Of a stretch of 7,779 nt of DNA, positions 1 to 6,183 are shown in pieces (the first letter of the stretch is position 1; each line of letters opens with the position of its first letter). Origin of the DNA: Dehalococcoidia bacterium (lineage in GTDB: Bacteria > Chloroflexota > Dehalococcoidia > E44-bin15); the NCBI GenBank assembly GCA_030667555.1, contig DAOUVR010000050.1, positions 1-7,779 of the forward strand, in the 5' to 3' direction. A program made the position numbers and the translations under genes. The notes beneath the pieces were generated by a model. The model was not told the DNA's origin. It was given only the letters and a program-made list of their open reading frames with translations, and searched no databases.

Positions 1-51
1 ATATTTGAACAGACATCGGGGCGGGAGAATTATTCTCTATACTTCATTTTG

Positions 52-125
52 TCTCCCTCTCCCTTGAAGGGAGAGGATTAAGGTGAGGGTGATTCCCTCC
101 TCCCTCCAGTGGAGGGAGGATTTGC
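52..125. repeat. Two-module GC-rich hairpin repeat (A then B)
   Basis: Two adjacent palindromic modules. Module A has arms at 56-65 and 67-76 (CCTCTCCCTT / AAGGGAGAGG) and is followed by GGTGAGGGTG at 82-91. Module B has 10-bp arms at 98-107 and 111-120 around AGT and ends in GGAGGGAGGATTT (111-123). The same two modules recur in the same order at 6289-6388, so this is a dispersed repeat and not a gene-specific signal. There is no T-run after either hairpin, so I do not call a terminator. The weak minus-strand reading frame over this region is repeat sequence and I do not call it a gene. Confidence 0.75.
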
Positions 126-170
126 TCCAATACCACCCACGCGCCCAGAGATGTGTTGATACCTGCTTTG

Positions 171-212
171 CAGCCCGGGGGGCACCCCCAGACCCAGCTA
201 GAGGGGACCTCT
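171..212. repeat. Short hairpins in the yebC leader
   Basis: Two small inverted repeats sit upstream of the yebC promoter: GGGGG (178-182) with CCCCC (185-189), and AGAGG (200-204) with CCTCT (208-212). They resemble further pieces of interspersed repeat. No second copy is present in this window, so repeat status is an inference. No coding region is supported between 1 and 297. Confidence 0.3.
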
Positions 213-239
213 CTGGACTTCCTGTGGGAATCGGCATCT

Positions 240-268
240 TTGACCTTGACTTAACAAGGTGATAGAAT
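240..268 (+). promoter_or_regulatory. Sigma70-type promoter for yebC
   Basis: TTGACC at 240-245 (5 of 6 to the -35 consensus) and TAGAAT at 263-268 (5 of 6 to the -10 consensus) are separated by exactly 17 bases. Transcription would begin near 275, leaving a leader of roughly 23 bases before the GTG at 298. The in-frame GTG at 259 would lie upstream of the transcript, which argues against it as the start. Seen in sequence; activity is inferred. Confidence 0.65.
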
Positions 269-286
269 TTGCTCAAAGATCGAGTC

Positions 287-296
287 GGAGGAAGGA
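287..296 (+). promoter_or_regulatory. Ribosome binding site fixing the yebC start
   Basis: A purine run GGAGGAAGGA lies just upstream of the GTG at 298. Together with the family-typical N-terminus that begins there, it decides the start against the upstream GTG at 259. Confidence 0.8.
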
Positions 297-297
297 A

Positions 298-1047
298 GTG
301 TCAGGTCATTCCAAATGGTCCCAGATAAAGCGCCAGAAAGGAGCGGCGGACACCAAGCGAGGGCAGCTTTTCACCAAGCTAAGCAGGGAATTGTCGCTTG
401 CCGTTCGCGAGGGCGGTGACAACCCCGATATGAACCCGCGTCTTCGCCTGGCAATGCAGAAAGCCCATGATAACAATATGCCTATGGAGAGCGTCGAGCG
501 AGCCCTCAAGAAAGGTGCTGGAGGAACTGAGGGGGCAAATCTTATTGAGGCCAATTTTGAAGGCTATGGACCAGGTGGTGTGGCGATCCTGCTTGTGGTG
601 CTCACCGATAACCGCAATCGCACCGTATCGGAGATCCGTAATGTGTTCTCACGGGGCGGTGGTAACCTGGGTGAAAGCGGCTGTGTCGCCTGGATTTTCG
701 AGCCCAAAGGCATGATCACTGTCGAGGCGGCGGCCACTGAAGAACTTGCCCTGTTTGCAATCGACGCTGGCGCCGAAGATGTCAAGGTTGTCGATAGCTT
801 GTTGGAGATCTATACCTCTCCCGGAGACCTGGAGAATTTAAGAAAGGCCTTAGAGGAGAAGAACCTGACAGTGGTCTCTGCTGAGGTATCGATGGTGCCC
901 GCCAATACGATGATGCTTGACCAAAAGACGGCGCTCCACACCCTGAGACTGCTGGATAGGCTGGAGGAGCTCGACGATGTGCAGCGGGTGTTTACCAACG
1001 CCGATTTCCCCGATGAAGCCTTAGACCAATATCGCGCACAGGCTTGA
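298..1047 (+). CDS. yebC: YebC/TACO1-family regulatory protein
   Basis: The 249-aa product is full length for the family (about 240-250 aa). It starts with the hallmark GHSKW (residues 3-7), followed by an IK..KGAADTKRG..F.K..RE stretch. It also has the NMP..S.ERA..KG.GG segment, the central GYGPGG motif near residue 90, LTDNRNRT.SE.R near residue 101, and a GG.LGESG.V.W.F segment. Members were first annotated as DNA-binding transcriptional regulators (PmpR). Later work on bacterial YebC and mitochondrial TACO1 ties the family to translation, notably relief of ribosome stalling at proline-rich stretches. It acts in the cytoplasm. The GTG start is supported by the RBS at 287-296 and the promoter at 240-268. 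In many bacteria yebC precedes ruvCAB; here it is followed by a methyltransferase/radical SAM pair. The identity is secure; the precise role in this organism is not shown by the sequence. Confidence 0.96.
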   Translation: MSGHSKWSQIKRQKGAADTKRGQLFTKLSRELSLAVREGGDNPDMNPRLRLAMQKAHDNNMPMESVERALKKGAGGTEGANLIEANFEGYGPGGVAILLVVLTDNRNRTVSEIRNVFSRGGGNLGESGCVAWIFEPKGMITVEAAATEELALFAIDAGAEDVKVVDSLLEIYTSPGDLENLRKALEEKNLTVVSAEVSMVPANTMMLDQKTALHTLRLLDRLEELDDVQRVFTNADFPDEALDQYRAQA

Positions 1048-1090
1048 AGGCGGTAGCCTAAATCTGTATTAGCTAAGAAAAGGTGATAAT

Positions 1091-2059
1091 TTGAATAAGA
1101 ATCTGCTTGAGTTTTTAGCCTGTCCCGAGTGCGGCTCAGAAGATTTAGCGCTTCTACCTGAGGGTGCTCTGGCCTGCCTATCCTGTGCCGCTCATTACCC
1201 CGTCAAGAACGGTATACCCCAGATGCTGCCGGCCCACCTCTCCGCCACCCTCCCACAAAAAGGTGCCTACCTGAAGAGGCTTGAGGCCTCAATGCTACAG
1301 AAAAAAGATTCGGTGGCCCCGGTTGACCCGGAGACCGACCGCTTTATGTGGGAACATCAGCTCTACAACTGTGCTAAACGGGTAATGTATCAGGATATAA
1401 GGGCGGCACAGATTTTCGAATCCTACGCCGAAAAAGGTGCCAGAGACCTGTGCCAGTTTATCGAACAGAGGGCTGGCAGAGTCGAGGGGAAGAGCCTGCT
1501 CTATGTGGGGAGCGGTAATGACCGTTTGGTATCGCTGCCCTTAGAAGTTGAAGGGGCCTTTATTGTCAACCTGGATGTCGCCAGCGGGCCTCTTGAGGAC
1601 CTGGCGGAGGCAGGGGCGAGGAACTGTGTCTGTGGCGATGCCCGCCGACTACCCTTCCGTGCCGAGGCCTTCGATGTGGTCTTCTCCAAGGGCTCGGTTC
1701 ATCACTCCCACCCCATCGATGAGCCCCTTCTGGCGATGGCCAGGGTGGTTAAACTGGGAGGCCATATCATTATCGCTGAGCCCAACAAGCACGCCATCTT
1801 CCAGCTTCGCCTCCCCGGATTCCTTCTGCCGTCAGGACTGGCATGCCCCTCTCCCTACGAAAATGCCATTTCAGCACGCCAGGTAATGAGCATTCTTGCT
1901 AGAGACGGCATATCCCAATTCCAGGTCACAGCTCTTACCCATGCCCCTGCCGGGACCCCCTCATCCATCGCCCGCTTTTGGGAACGCCTGGGGAGGACCA
2001 TGCCCTGGCTGTTTGACCGCTTTGCCTTTGAGTTTATCCTGCACGGGCAAAAGATTTGA
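1091..2059 (+). CDS. Trm112-type zinc ribbon fused to class I SAM methyltransferase
   Basis: The 322-aa protein begins with a Trm112-like zinc ribbon: LLEFLACPECG with Cys11/Cys14 and Cys29/Cys32, then HYPVKNGIPQMLP, a typical Trm112p-type ending. After a linker of about 90 residues comes a class I SAM-dependent methyltransferase domain. Its motif I is YVGSGND (residues 138-144), an acidic strand end LDVA follows, then GDARRLPF (182-189) and FDVVFSKGSVHH, as in the Methyltransf_11 family. Motif I lacks the third glycine of the usual GxGxG. The TTG start is supported by AAAAGGTGAT just upstream. The gene lies 43 bases after yebC and 10 bases before the radical SAM gene, so co-transcription is likely. 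The substrate is unknown. Small molecules, lipids or sugars are usual for this architecture, and nothing here points to tRNA. Class assignment is firm; biological role is not. Confidence 0.85.
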   Translation: MNKNLLEFLACPECGSEDLALLPEGALACLSCAAHYPVKNGIPQMLPAHLSATLPQKGAYLKRLEASMLQKKDSVAPVDPETDRFMWEHQLYNCAKRVMYQDIRAAQIFESYAEKGARDLCQFIEQRAGRVEGKSLLYVGSGNDRLVSLPLEVEGAFIVNLDVASGPLEDLAEAGARNCVCGDARRLPFRAEAFDVVFSKGSVHHSHPIDEPLLAMARVVKLGGHIIIAEPNKHAIFQLRLPGFLLPSGLACPSPYENAISARQVMSILARDGISQFQVTALTHAPAGTPSSIARFWERLGRTMPWLFDRFAFEFILHGQKI

Positions 2060-2069
2060 CGGGAGTTAA

Positions 2070-3539
2070 ATGAGGGTCGCCTTCGTCTATATCGATCCCA
2101 GCTACCGGGTTATGGGCCCATTCCACGTTGGCATCGGCTCGCTAATCGCCTATTTAAGGCGTGGAGGACATGAATGCCAATTCTACCATGTCCTGGGCGA
2201 CGTGGATGAGGCAGAATATGTTGATTTCCTGAGAAGAAATCGTCCCGATGTGGTGGCGTTCTCCATAGTAACCAACACCTTCCCCCATCTCGCTCCCTTG
2301 GCCAGGCTGACCAAGAGCAACTGCAAGGCGCTCACCATTTGCGGTGGTATACATCCCACCTTGAACCCTGAGGAGGTCATCGCCCTGGAGGACATCGACG
2401 TGGTCTGCCTCGGCGAGGGGGAGGATGCCCTTCTGGAGGTCTGTGATAATCTCGGCGCTGGAAAAGACATTGCCGGCATCGCTAACCTGTGGGTCAAGAA
2501 GGACGGCAAGGTTCACCGAAATCCGCTGAGACCGCTTGTCGATGACCTGGATACCTTACCCTTTCCTGACCGGGAGGTCTTCCCCTATGAAAAAAGCTTT
2601 GATGTGGGTTTCATGGGGCGGAGCGTTTACATGGCCTCTCGTGGCTGCCCCTATAACTGTAACTACTGCTGCAATCACGCCGTAAAGCAGTTATATGGTG
2701 GCAATGGATATATCAGGCTGCGAAGCGTGGAGAACCTCATCGAAGAGGTGCAGATAGTAACAAAGAACTTCCCCCAGGTCGAATATAACGTTTTTCATGA
2801 CGACCTTTTGCCGCTCAACAAGCAGTGGTTTGAGGACTTCACCAGGGAGTATAGCAAGCGGATAAAACTGCCATTCGAGATGAATTGCCAGCCCAACCTG
2901 ATGAACCGGGATATTGCCCGGATGGCAAGGTCGGCAGGGTGCTCTCTGATGCGCTTCGGGGTGGAGAGCGGCAATGAGTACGTGCGGCGCAAGATTCTCG
3001 ACCGCCATGTGAGCACCCGGCGCATCATCGATGCCTTCTCCTTTTGCGATGAGGTGGGAATCAAGACCCTCAGCTATAACATGATCGGGCTTCCCTTTGA
3101 AACCAGGGCTCAGATTCTTGACACCGTCAAGCTCAATGCCAGGGTGAAGCCGAAGGTGATACATGTTTCCATCTTCTATCCCTATCGCGGGACAAAGCTG
3201 TTCGAGACATGCAAGAAGGAAGGCCTGTTGACCGACAAGCACACCGATTCCTACTTTGAGGATACCGTCCTTGAGCAGAAGAGCATATCTGCAGAGGAGG
3301 TGAGAGCATTTAGAAGGCTCTTCGAGTTCCTGGCCCGACTTTATTCTCGGTGCTATGAATTGCCCGGATCCCTGGGTAAAATTGCTGAGAAAACTGTTGA
3401 CCTTGGGATTCTGCCAGTTACCAATCGGCGTATACTGCGGGCATGGGAAAAGACACCCTGGCACAGGGCGAAAAGAGCGGACGCCGGTCCGTGTTATACG
3501 CTGGGGGAGGGGAAGGTCAGGGTGTGGGGACAGGACTAA
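2070..3539 (+). CDS. B12-binding-domain radical SAM protein
   Basis: The 489-aa protein has an N-terminal Rossmann-like B12-binding-type domain (about residues 1-140: MRVAFVYIDPSY..., ICGGIHPT at 90-97, CLGEGE near 115). The radical SAM core follows, with the CxxxCxxC 4Fe-4S/SAM motif as C193, C197 and C200 in RGCPYNCNYC. GVESG at 297-301 and YNMIGLPFET are typical of the BchE/MiaB-like class. I do not see the DxHxxG cobalamin-ligand motif, so base-off, His-on B12 binding is doubtful. Such proteins perform radical methylation, cyclisation or other C-H chemistry; the substrate is unknown. ATG at 2070 is preceded by GGGAG (2061-2065). It sits 10 bases after the zinc-ribbon methyltransferase stop, suggesting the two enzymes work in one pathway. 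The roughly 120-residue C-terminal region past the TIM barrel is not recognised. The long antisense frame over this gene is a shadow. Confidence 0.9.
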   Translation: MRVAFVYIDPSYRVMGPFHVGIGSLIAYLRRGGHECQFYHVLGDVDEAEYVDFLRRNRPDVVAFSIVTNTFPHLAPLARLTKSNCKALTICGGIHPTLNPEEVIALEDIDVVCLGEGEDALLEVCDNLGAGKDIAGIANLWVKKDGKVHRNPLRPLVDDLDTLPFPDREVFPYEKSFDVGFMGRSVYMASRGCPYNCNYCCNHAVKQLYGGNGYIRLRSVENLIEEVQIVTKNFPQVEYNVFHDDLLPLNKQWFEDFTREYSKRIKLPFEMNCQPNLMNRDIARMARSAGCSLMRFGVESGNEYVRRKILDRHVSTRRIIDAFSFCDEVGIKTLSYNMIGLPFETRAQILDTVKLNARVKPKVIHVSIFYPYRGTKLFETCKKEGLLTDKHTDSYFEDTVLEQKSISAEEVRAFRRLFEFLARLYSRCYELPGSLGKIAEKTVDLGILPVTNRRILRAWEKTPWHRAKRADAGPCYTLGEGKVRVWGQD

Positions 3540-3607
3540 ACACTTATGATCGGTCGCCCACCAATGAATCATGGCTGCGAAGCAGGTTACAAAAAGGCAT
3601 TGCCAGA

Positions 3608-3660
3608 CACCGTTCGTGGTGAGCCCTTCGACAGGCTCAGGACAGGCCTGTCGAACCATT
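3608..3660. repeat. Interspersed hairpin repeat (TTCGACAGGC arms)
   Basis: Perfect 10-bp inverted arms TTCGACAGGC (3627-3636) and GCCTGTCGAA (3646-3655) enclose a 9-base loop. They are preceded by CCGTTCGTGGTGAGC (3610-3624). I recognise this as a widespread short repeat class in bacterial genomes whose translation yields PEPVEG-like peptides; that recognition is from memory, not a search. It lies in the 308-base gene-free stretch 3540-3847. In the rest of that stretch I see nothing beyond the repeat at 3721-3792 and the RBS of the next gene. The hairpin is not followed by a T-run, so terminator function is unproven, although it is the first strong hairpin after the radical SAM gene. Confidence 0.65.
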
Positions 3661-3720
3661 AACGTCATTTAAAAAACTGTGGAATGAGGTAAATCTATTA
3701 TCAGATTACAATGGGGTAGG

Positions 3721-3793
3721 TTGTCGCCAAAGGCGACTCGCCTCAGGAGAGGAGCATCCGCTCCAACCATGCCTAGAGCAGATGCTCTAGGCT
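3721..3793. repeat. Multi-hairpin palindromic block
   Basis: Four consecutive small palindromes are packed into about 70 bases: GTCGCC/GGCGAC (3723-3728/3732-3737), CCTC/GAGG (3741-3744/3749-3752), GGAGC/GCTCC (3751-3755/3760-3764), and GCCTAGAGCA/TGCTCTAGGC (3771-3780/3783-3792). The last is a near-perfect 22-bp palindrome. This resembles a REP/BIME-style element. No second copy occurs in this window. It ends about 55 bases before the endonuclease gene, so a role in its transcript leader is possible but not shown. Confidence 0.5.
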
Positions 3794-3847
3794 ACCCATA
3801 AGACAGGACAAACGAAATAAGTCTATTTTCGAAGTAAAGGCGGTATT

Positions 3848-4339
3848 ATGGAGACCTTTGTCTATGTGGTTTTCGCTATAGTTGTCCTGGCGCTGCTCGT
3901 GGCCGTCGTTGTGCTCTCTCTCAGGCCGAGAAAGGTGGAGATTCCCGACATAAAGGTGCTGGAGCAGAAGCTTCTTTATGCGCTGGCCTCTCAGACATCG
4001 ATAAGAGAGATACAGGAAATCCTCAAGGGCATGCCCCGTGACGTGATGCAGTCGATAACGGGTAGCCTGAGTAAGCGGACGGGGAAGCTGAACGAGCTTA
4101 TGGCCACCTTCGAGCTGACACACTATGACCGGCTTTTCTACCTGGGCGAACCCATCGACTTCGTGGGCATCAAGTATGACGAGGGGGTGGACTTCATCGA
4201 GGTTAAGACGGGCAGGTTCCGCCTCACCGAGGATGAGAAGAAGCTGCGCCAGCTTATCGAGTCGGGGCGGGTGAACTATGTGCCGCTGTCGGTGGAGCGG
4301 ATCGGCCTCGCCGAAGAGCTGGACACCGAGGAGGGCTGA
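3848..4339 (+). CDS. Membrane-anchored Holliday-resolvase-like endonuclease (Endonuc_Holl/COG4741 type)
   Basis: The 163-aa protein has one N-terminal hydrophobic helix (about residues 4-24) followed by Arg/Lys residues, so the C-terminal domain probably faces the cytoplasm. A helical linker (about 30-95) leads to a compact domain with a restriction-endonuclease-fold signature: GEPIDFVGIKYD (100-111, Asp104), then FIEVKTG (116-122, Glu118 and Lys120), then RLTEDEKKLRQLIESGRV. This matches the predicted secreted endonuclease family distantly related to archaeal Holliday junction resolvases. The PD-(D/E)xK acidic pair and lysine appear intact. AAAGG (3836-3840) supports the ATG at 3848. Its TGA overlaps the next ATG by one base (TGATG), implying translational coupling. 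A fragment of a second, diverged copy of its 3' end lies at 5247-5312. Family assignment is from motif recognition; the cellular role of this family is not established. Confidence 0.8.
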   Translation: METFVYVVFAIVVLALLVAVVVLSLRPRKVEIPDIKVLEQKLLYALASQTSIREIQEILKGMPRDVMQSITGSLSKRTGKLNELMATFELTHYDRLFYLGEPIDFVGIKYDEGVDFIEVKTGRFRLTEDEKKLRQLIESGRVNYVPLSVERIGLAEELDTEEG

Positions 4340-5253
4340 TGTCACAACTGACACTATTACAAGACCGGATTCAAGTCCTGATTGATGAGGCGCGCGACAT
4401 CGGGGAGGCGTTCTGGGACTTCGTGAGCTCTGCGCGCGTAAGCAAAGTCCGCTCTCTGCGGCCAAAAAGCGCTTTGGACTCAGTTCTGGAAGAGGTGGAT
4501 GGCGAGAAGCGCCCTGAGTTCTACGATGACTGGGGCTGGGCCCCTACCCATGAGCAACATGAACAGCAGCGTTCTATCATCAGCCGCTACGAGGTATGGT
4601 TCAATGCCAGCTCAGCGCTAATCTATCAATACCTGCCCCACCGCTGGGACGATTTCGCCATTCCTTATCCCTACATCAAGGACATTCTGGAGTGCAATAA
4701 CACCATGCATCACGCAGCGGGAAAGCGTTTTGACGGGCAGTACAGGGTTCAACAGCACAGACGTTTGACGCAGATCTTTGACCGCCAGGTCGATATCGTA
4801 CTGTCAGTCCCCGAGGTGGTCAGGACCAGGGCATTGCGTCTGCAAAAGCTTATCGGAGTGGACATTATAAGCGCCGACCTTGACCGTGCCGAGCGGCAAC
4901 TTGACGTCAAAGGCACAATCCGAGATGCTATAATAAGGGCCGCCGGTGTAATTGCCACCGTCGCGCTTGAAAAATTTCTAAAATTAGTCGCCGATGAATA
5001 CAACAGCCGTCGCACCTCAGAGCAGGAGGCGATTGACTACACCGATGAAGACGGCATTCTGGAAATGGCGGGCAAACTGGGACAGGTGAATTTGCTTGAG
5101 CATACTGAACTGGCGATATTCAAACAGTTAGACACTACGCACCAGAATTGCGTACACCCGCCTGGTGGAGACATAAATGAGCCCACCGACACCGACATCG
5201 CCCTTCTAATTCAGAAGGCACGAGAATACGTCAACATGGAATTCTTCGAGTGA
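4339..5253 (+). CDS. Uncharacterised protein with degenerate HEPN-like C-terminus
   Basis: The 304-aa product is not assigned to a named family. It appears cytosolic: no signal peptide or membrane segment. The N-terminal half has an aromatic-rich stretch (FYDDWGWAP at 61-69, RYEVWFNASSALIYQYLPHRW at 83-103 in part). The C-terminal third (about 195-300) looks like an all-helical HEPN/DUF4145-type domain: an A..IA..ALEKFLK helix, LEMAGKLGQVNLL, then a short loop and a final helix. At the place where HEPN RNases carry RNxxxH this protein has HQNCVH (268-273), so the Arg and Asn are replaced. It is therefore probably not a standard HEPN nuclease. Its start overlaps the endonuclease stop (TGATG). 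Its last codons and TGA lie inside an endonuclease-tail fragment (5247-5312), so the C-terminus may have been redefined by a recombination junction. Domain call is inference. Confidence 0.8.
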   Translation: MSQLTLLQDRIQVLIDEARDIGEAFWDFVSSARVSKVRSLRPKSALDSVLEEVDGEKRPEFYDDWGWAPTHEQHEQQRSIISRYEVWFNASSALIYQYLPHRWDDFAIPYPYIKDILECNNTMHHAAGKRFDGQYRVQQHRRLTQIFDRQVDIVLSVPEVVRTRALRLQKLIGVDIISADLDRAERQLDVKGTIRDAIIRAAGVIATVALEKFLKLVADEYNSRRTSEQEAIDYTDEDGILEMAGKLGQVNLLEHTELAIFKQLDTTHQNCVHPPGGDINEPTDTDIALLIQKAREYVNMEFFE

Positions 5254-5312
5254 ATTCCGTGTCGCAGTCGACGGAGCGCATCGCTATAGCCGAAGAGGTG
5301 GACACGGGGTAA
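5247..5312 (+). pseudogene. Remnant of a second endonuclease gene: 3' tail only
   Basis: Read in the frame 5247-5312, this encodes RVNSV then STERIAIAEEVDTG and a TAA stop. The real endonuclease (3848-4339) ends RVNYV (141-145), then SVERIGLAEELDTEEG. By hand, 14 of 21 residues and 45 of 60 aligned bases (first 20 codons) agree, with one short gap near the end. It has no 5' portion and overlaps the last codons of the 304-aa gene in another frame. It stops 6 bases before the ATG of the 282-aa gene, just as the intact endonuclease abuts its own downstream gene. The divergence argues against a recent tandem duplication and for material from a related lineage. It is not a functional gene. Confidence 0.8.
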
Positions 5313-5318
5313 TATGGA

Positions 5319-6167
5319 ATGACTGAAAAGTCTAGGCAGAAATATTCAGTAGGGCTGGTCCTAGACAAGTTCATTATTTTGGTATTGAGCTTTATGTGGT
5401 ATCCCCTACCATTGCTACAAGATACGAGAGCTTCCCTGCCAACGGCAGAAGATTTGTTTAATATGTTGATTTCCCATAGAGCGAAAGGCAGAGCTGTAGA
5501 TGATAGATTTGAAGGTGCGTTTTTTAGTTTCATATGGCGTTGGCCACAATTGGAGGAAACCTCGCAGCGCATAAGGGAAGAGACAGAAAAGCTTATTAAA
5601 ATAGAGGAAGATAAACTCGAAGGTAAATTATTTTTCTTACTTACTTTGGACATTGAGACATTCTATGTTACAGTGCGCAGCCTAATGGAAGACATAGCAG
5701 CTATGACTACCTGTTTTTACCCAAGAGGGCCTGGAAAACCCAAGCGCCACTCCTTCAAAGATCAAATTAAATGGTATGAAAACCATCCCGATTTTGACAG
5801 CCCGATGACTGATTATATGAAAAACAAGCTCGGCTGGTTTAGTGAGTTGAGAGATGTGAGAAACGACCTACTGCACAAACACGCTTTTTTATGGCCCGTT
5901 TTATTTCAGGACGAGCAAGGCAAATCTCAGTTGCGTTTTAACATAGTAAGGGCCGAAGACCAAAAGATCAGAATATATGACTTGATGCTAATACTTCAGG
6001 AAACGCTTCGTAATTTGATTGAGTTCCTGAACTTCTACACCGAACACTTTACAAAGCGGCTACCACATTATTGGCCATCTTATGAAGAATGGAAGAACGT
6101 TTCAACTGAAGCCTCCGACCAAGGATTTGAGGAGTTGAATCGCTGGTTACAAGAAGCTCCTATTTAG
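5319..6167 (+). CDS. HEPN-domain-like protein with RNxxxH motif
   Basis: The 282-aa protein is not assignable to a named family by eye. Residues about 100-245 look like a HEPN domain: a helix containing TLDIETFYVTVRSLMEDIA (109-127), then GWFSELRDVRNDLLHKHAF. The latter contains the canonical RNxxxH as R181, N182 and H186. A later long helix is YDLMLILQETLRNLIEFLNF (220-239). HEPN proteins with this motif are often metal-independent RNases in toxin-antitoxin, abortive-infection or CRISPR-linked systems, but some are non-nucleolytic. The gene is AT-rich: 5581-5640 has about 16 G/C of 60, against about 35 of 60 at 4201-4260 in the endonuclease gene. This suggests transfer. It is flanked by an endonuclease-tail fragment and a uvrB-head fragment. 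The ATG at 5319 has only a weak upstream Shine-Dalgarno (GGGG at 5306-5309). A later start at Met26 is possible, since residues 12-33 are unusually hydrophobic for a HEPN N-terminus. Confidence 0.8.
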   Translation: MTEKSRQKYSVGLVLDKFIILVLSFMWYPLPLLQDTRASLPTAEDLFNMLISHRAKGRAVDDRFEGAFFSFIWRWPQLEETSQRIREETEKLIKIEEDKLEGKLFFLLTLDIETFYVTVRSLMEDIAAMTTCFYPRGPGKPKRHSFKDQIKWYENHPDFDSPMTDYMKNKLGWFSELRDVRNDLLHKHAFLWPVLFQDEQGKSQLRFNIVRAEDQKIRIYDLMLILQETLRNLIEFLNFYTEHFTKRLPHYWPSYEEWKNVSTEASDQGFEELNRWLQEAPI

Positions 6168-6183
6168 ATTCTAATAATCTGCC

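Noticed and set aside
37..276. 79-aa minus-strand open frame in the left leader
   Set aside because: It is made of hairpin repeat sequence and crosses the yebC promoter; no protein family is visible.
259..297. Upstream GTG start adding 13 residues to YebC
   Set aside because: It lies between the -35 and -10 boxes, lacks an RBS, and the extra residues are not part of the family N-terminus.
3608..3660. Hairpin as rho-independent terminator of the radical SAM gene
   Set aside because: There is no T-run on the 3' side of the stem, and the sequence fits a dispersed repeat better.
2691..3668. 325-aa open frame on the minus strand
   Set aside because: It lies antisense to the radical SAM gene, has no recognisable domain, and its N-terminal part comes from the 3608-3660 repeat.
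3571..3672. Short + strand frame starting MAAKQVTKRH
   Set aside because: About half is the hairpin repeat, with no RBS and no family resemblance.
3773..4465. 230-aa open frame on the minus strand
   Set aside because: Antisense shadow of the endonuclease gene, with low-complexity His/Leu/Arg-rich translation and no RBS.
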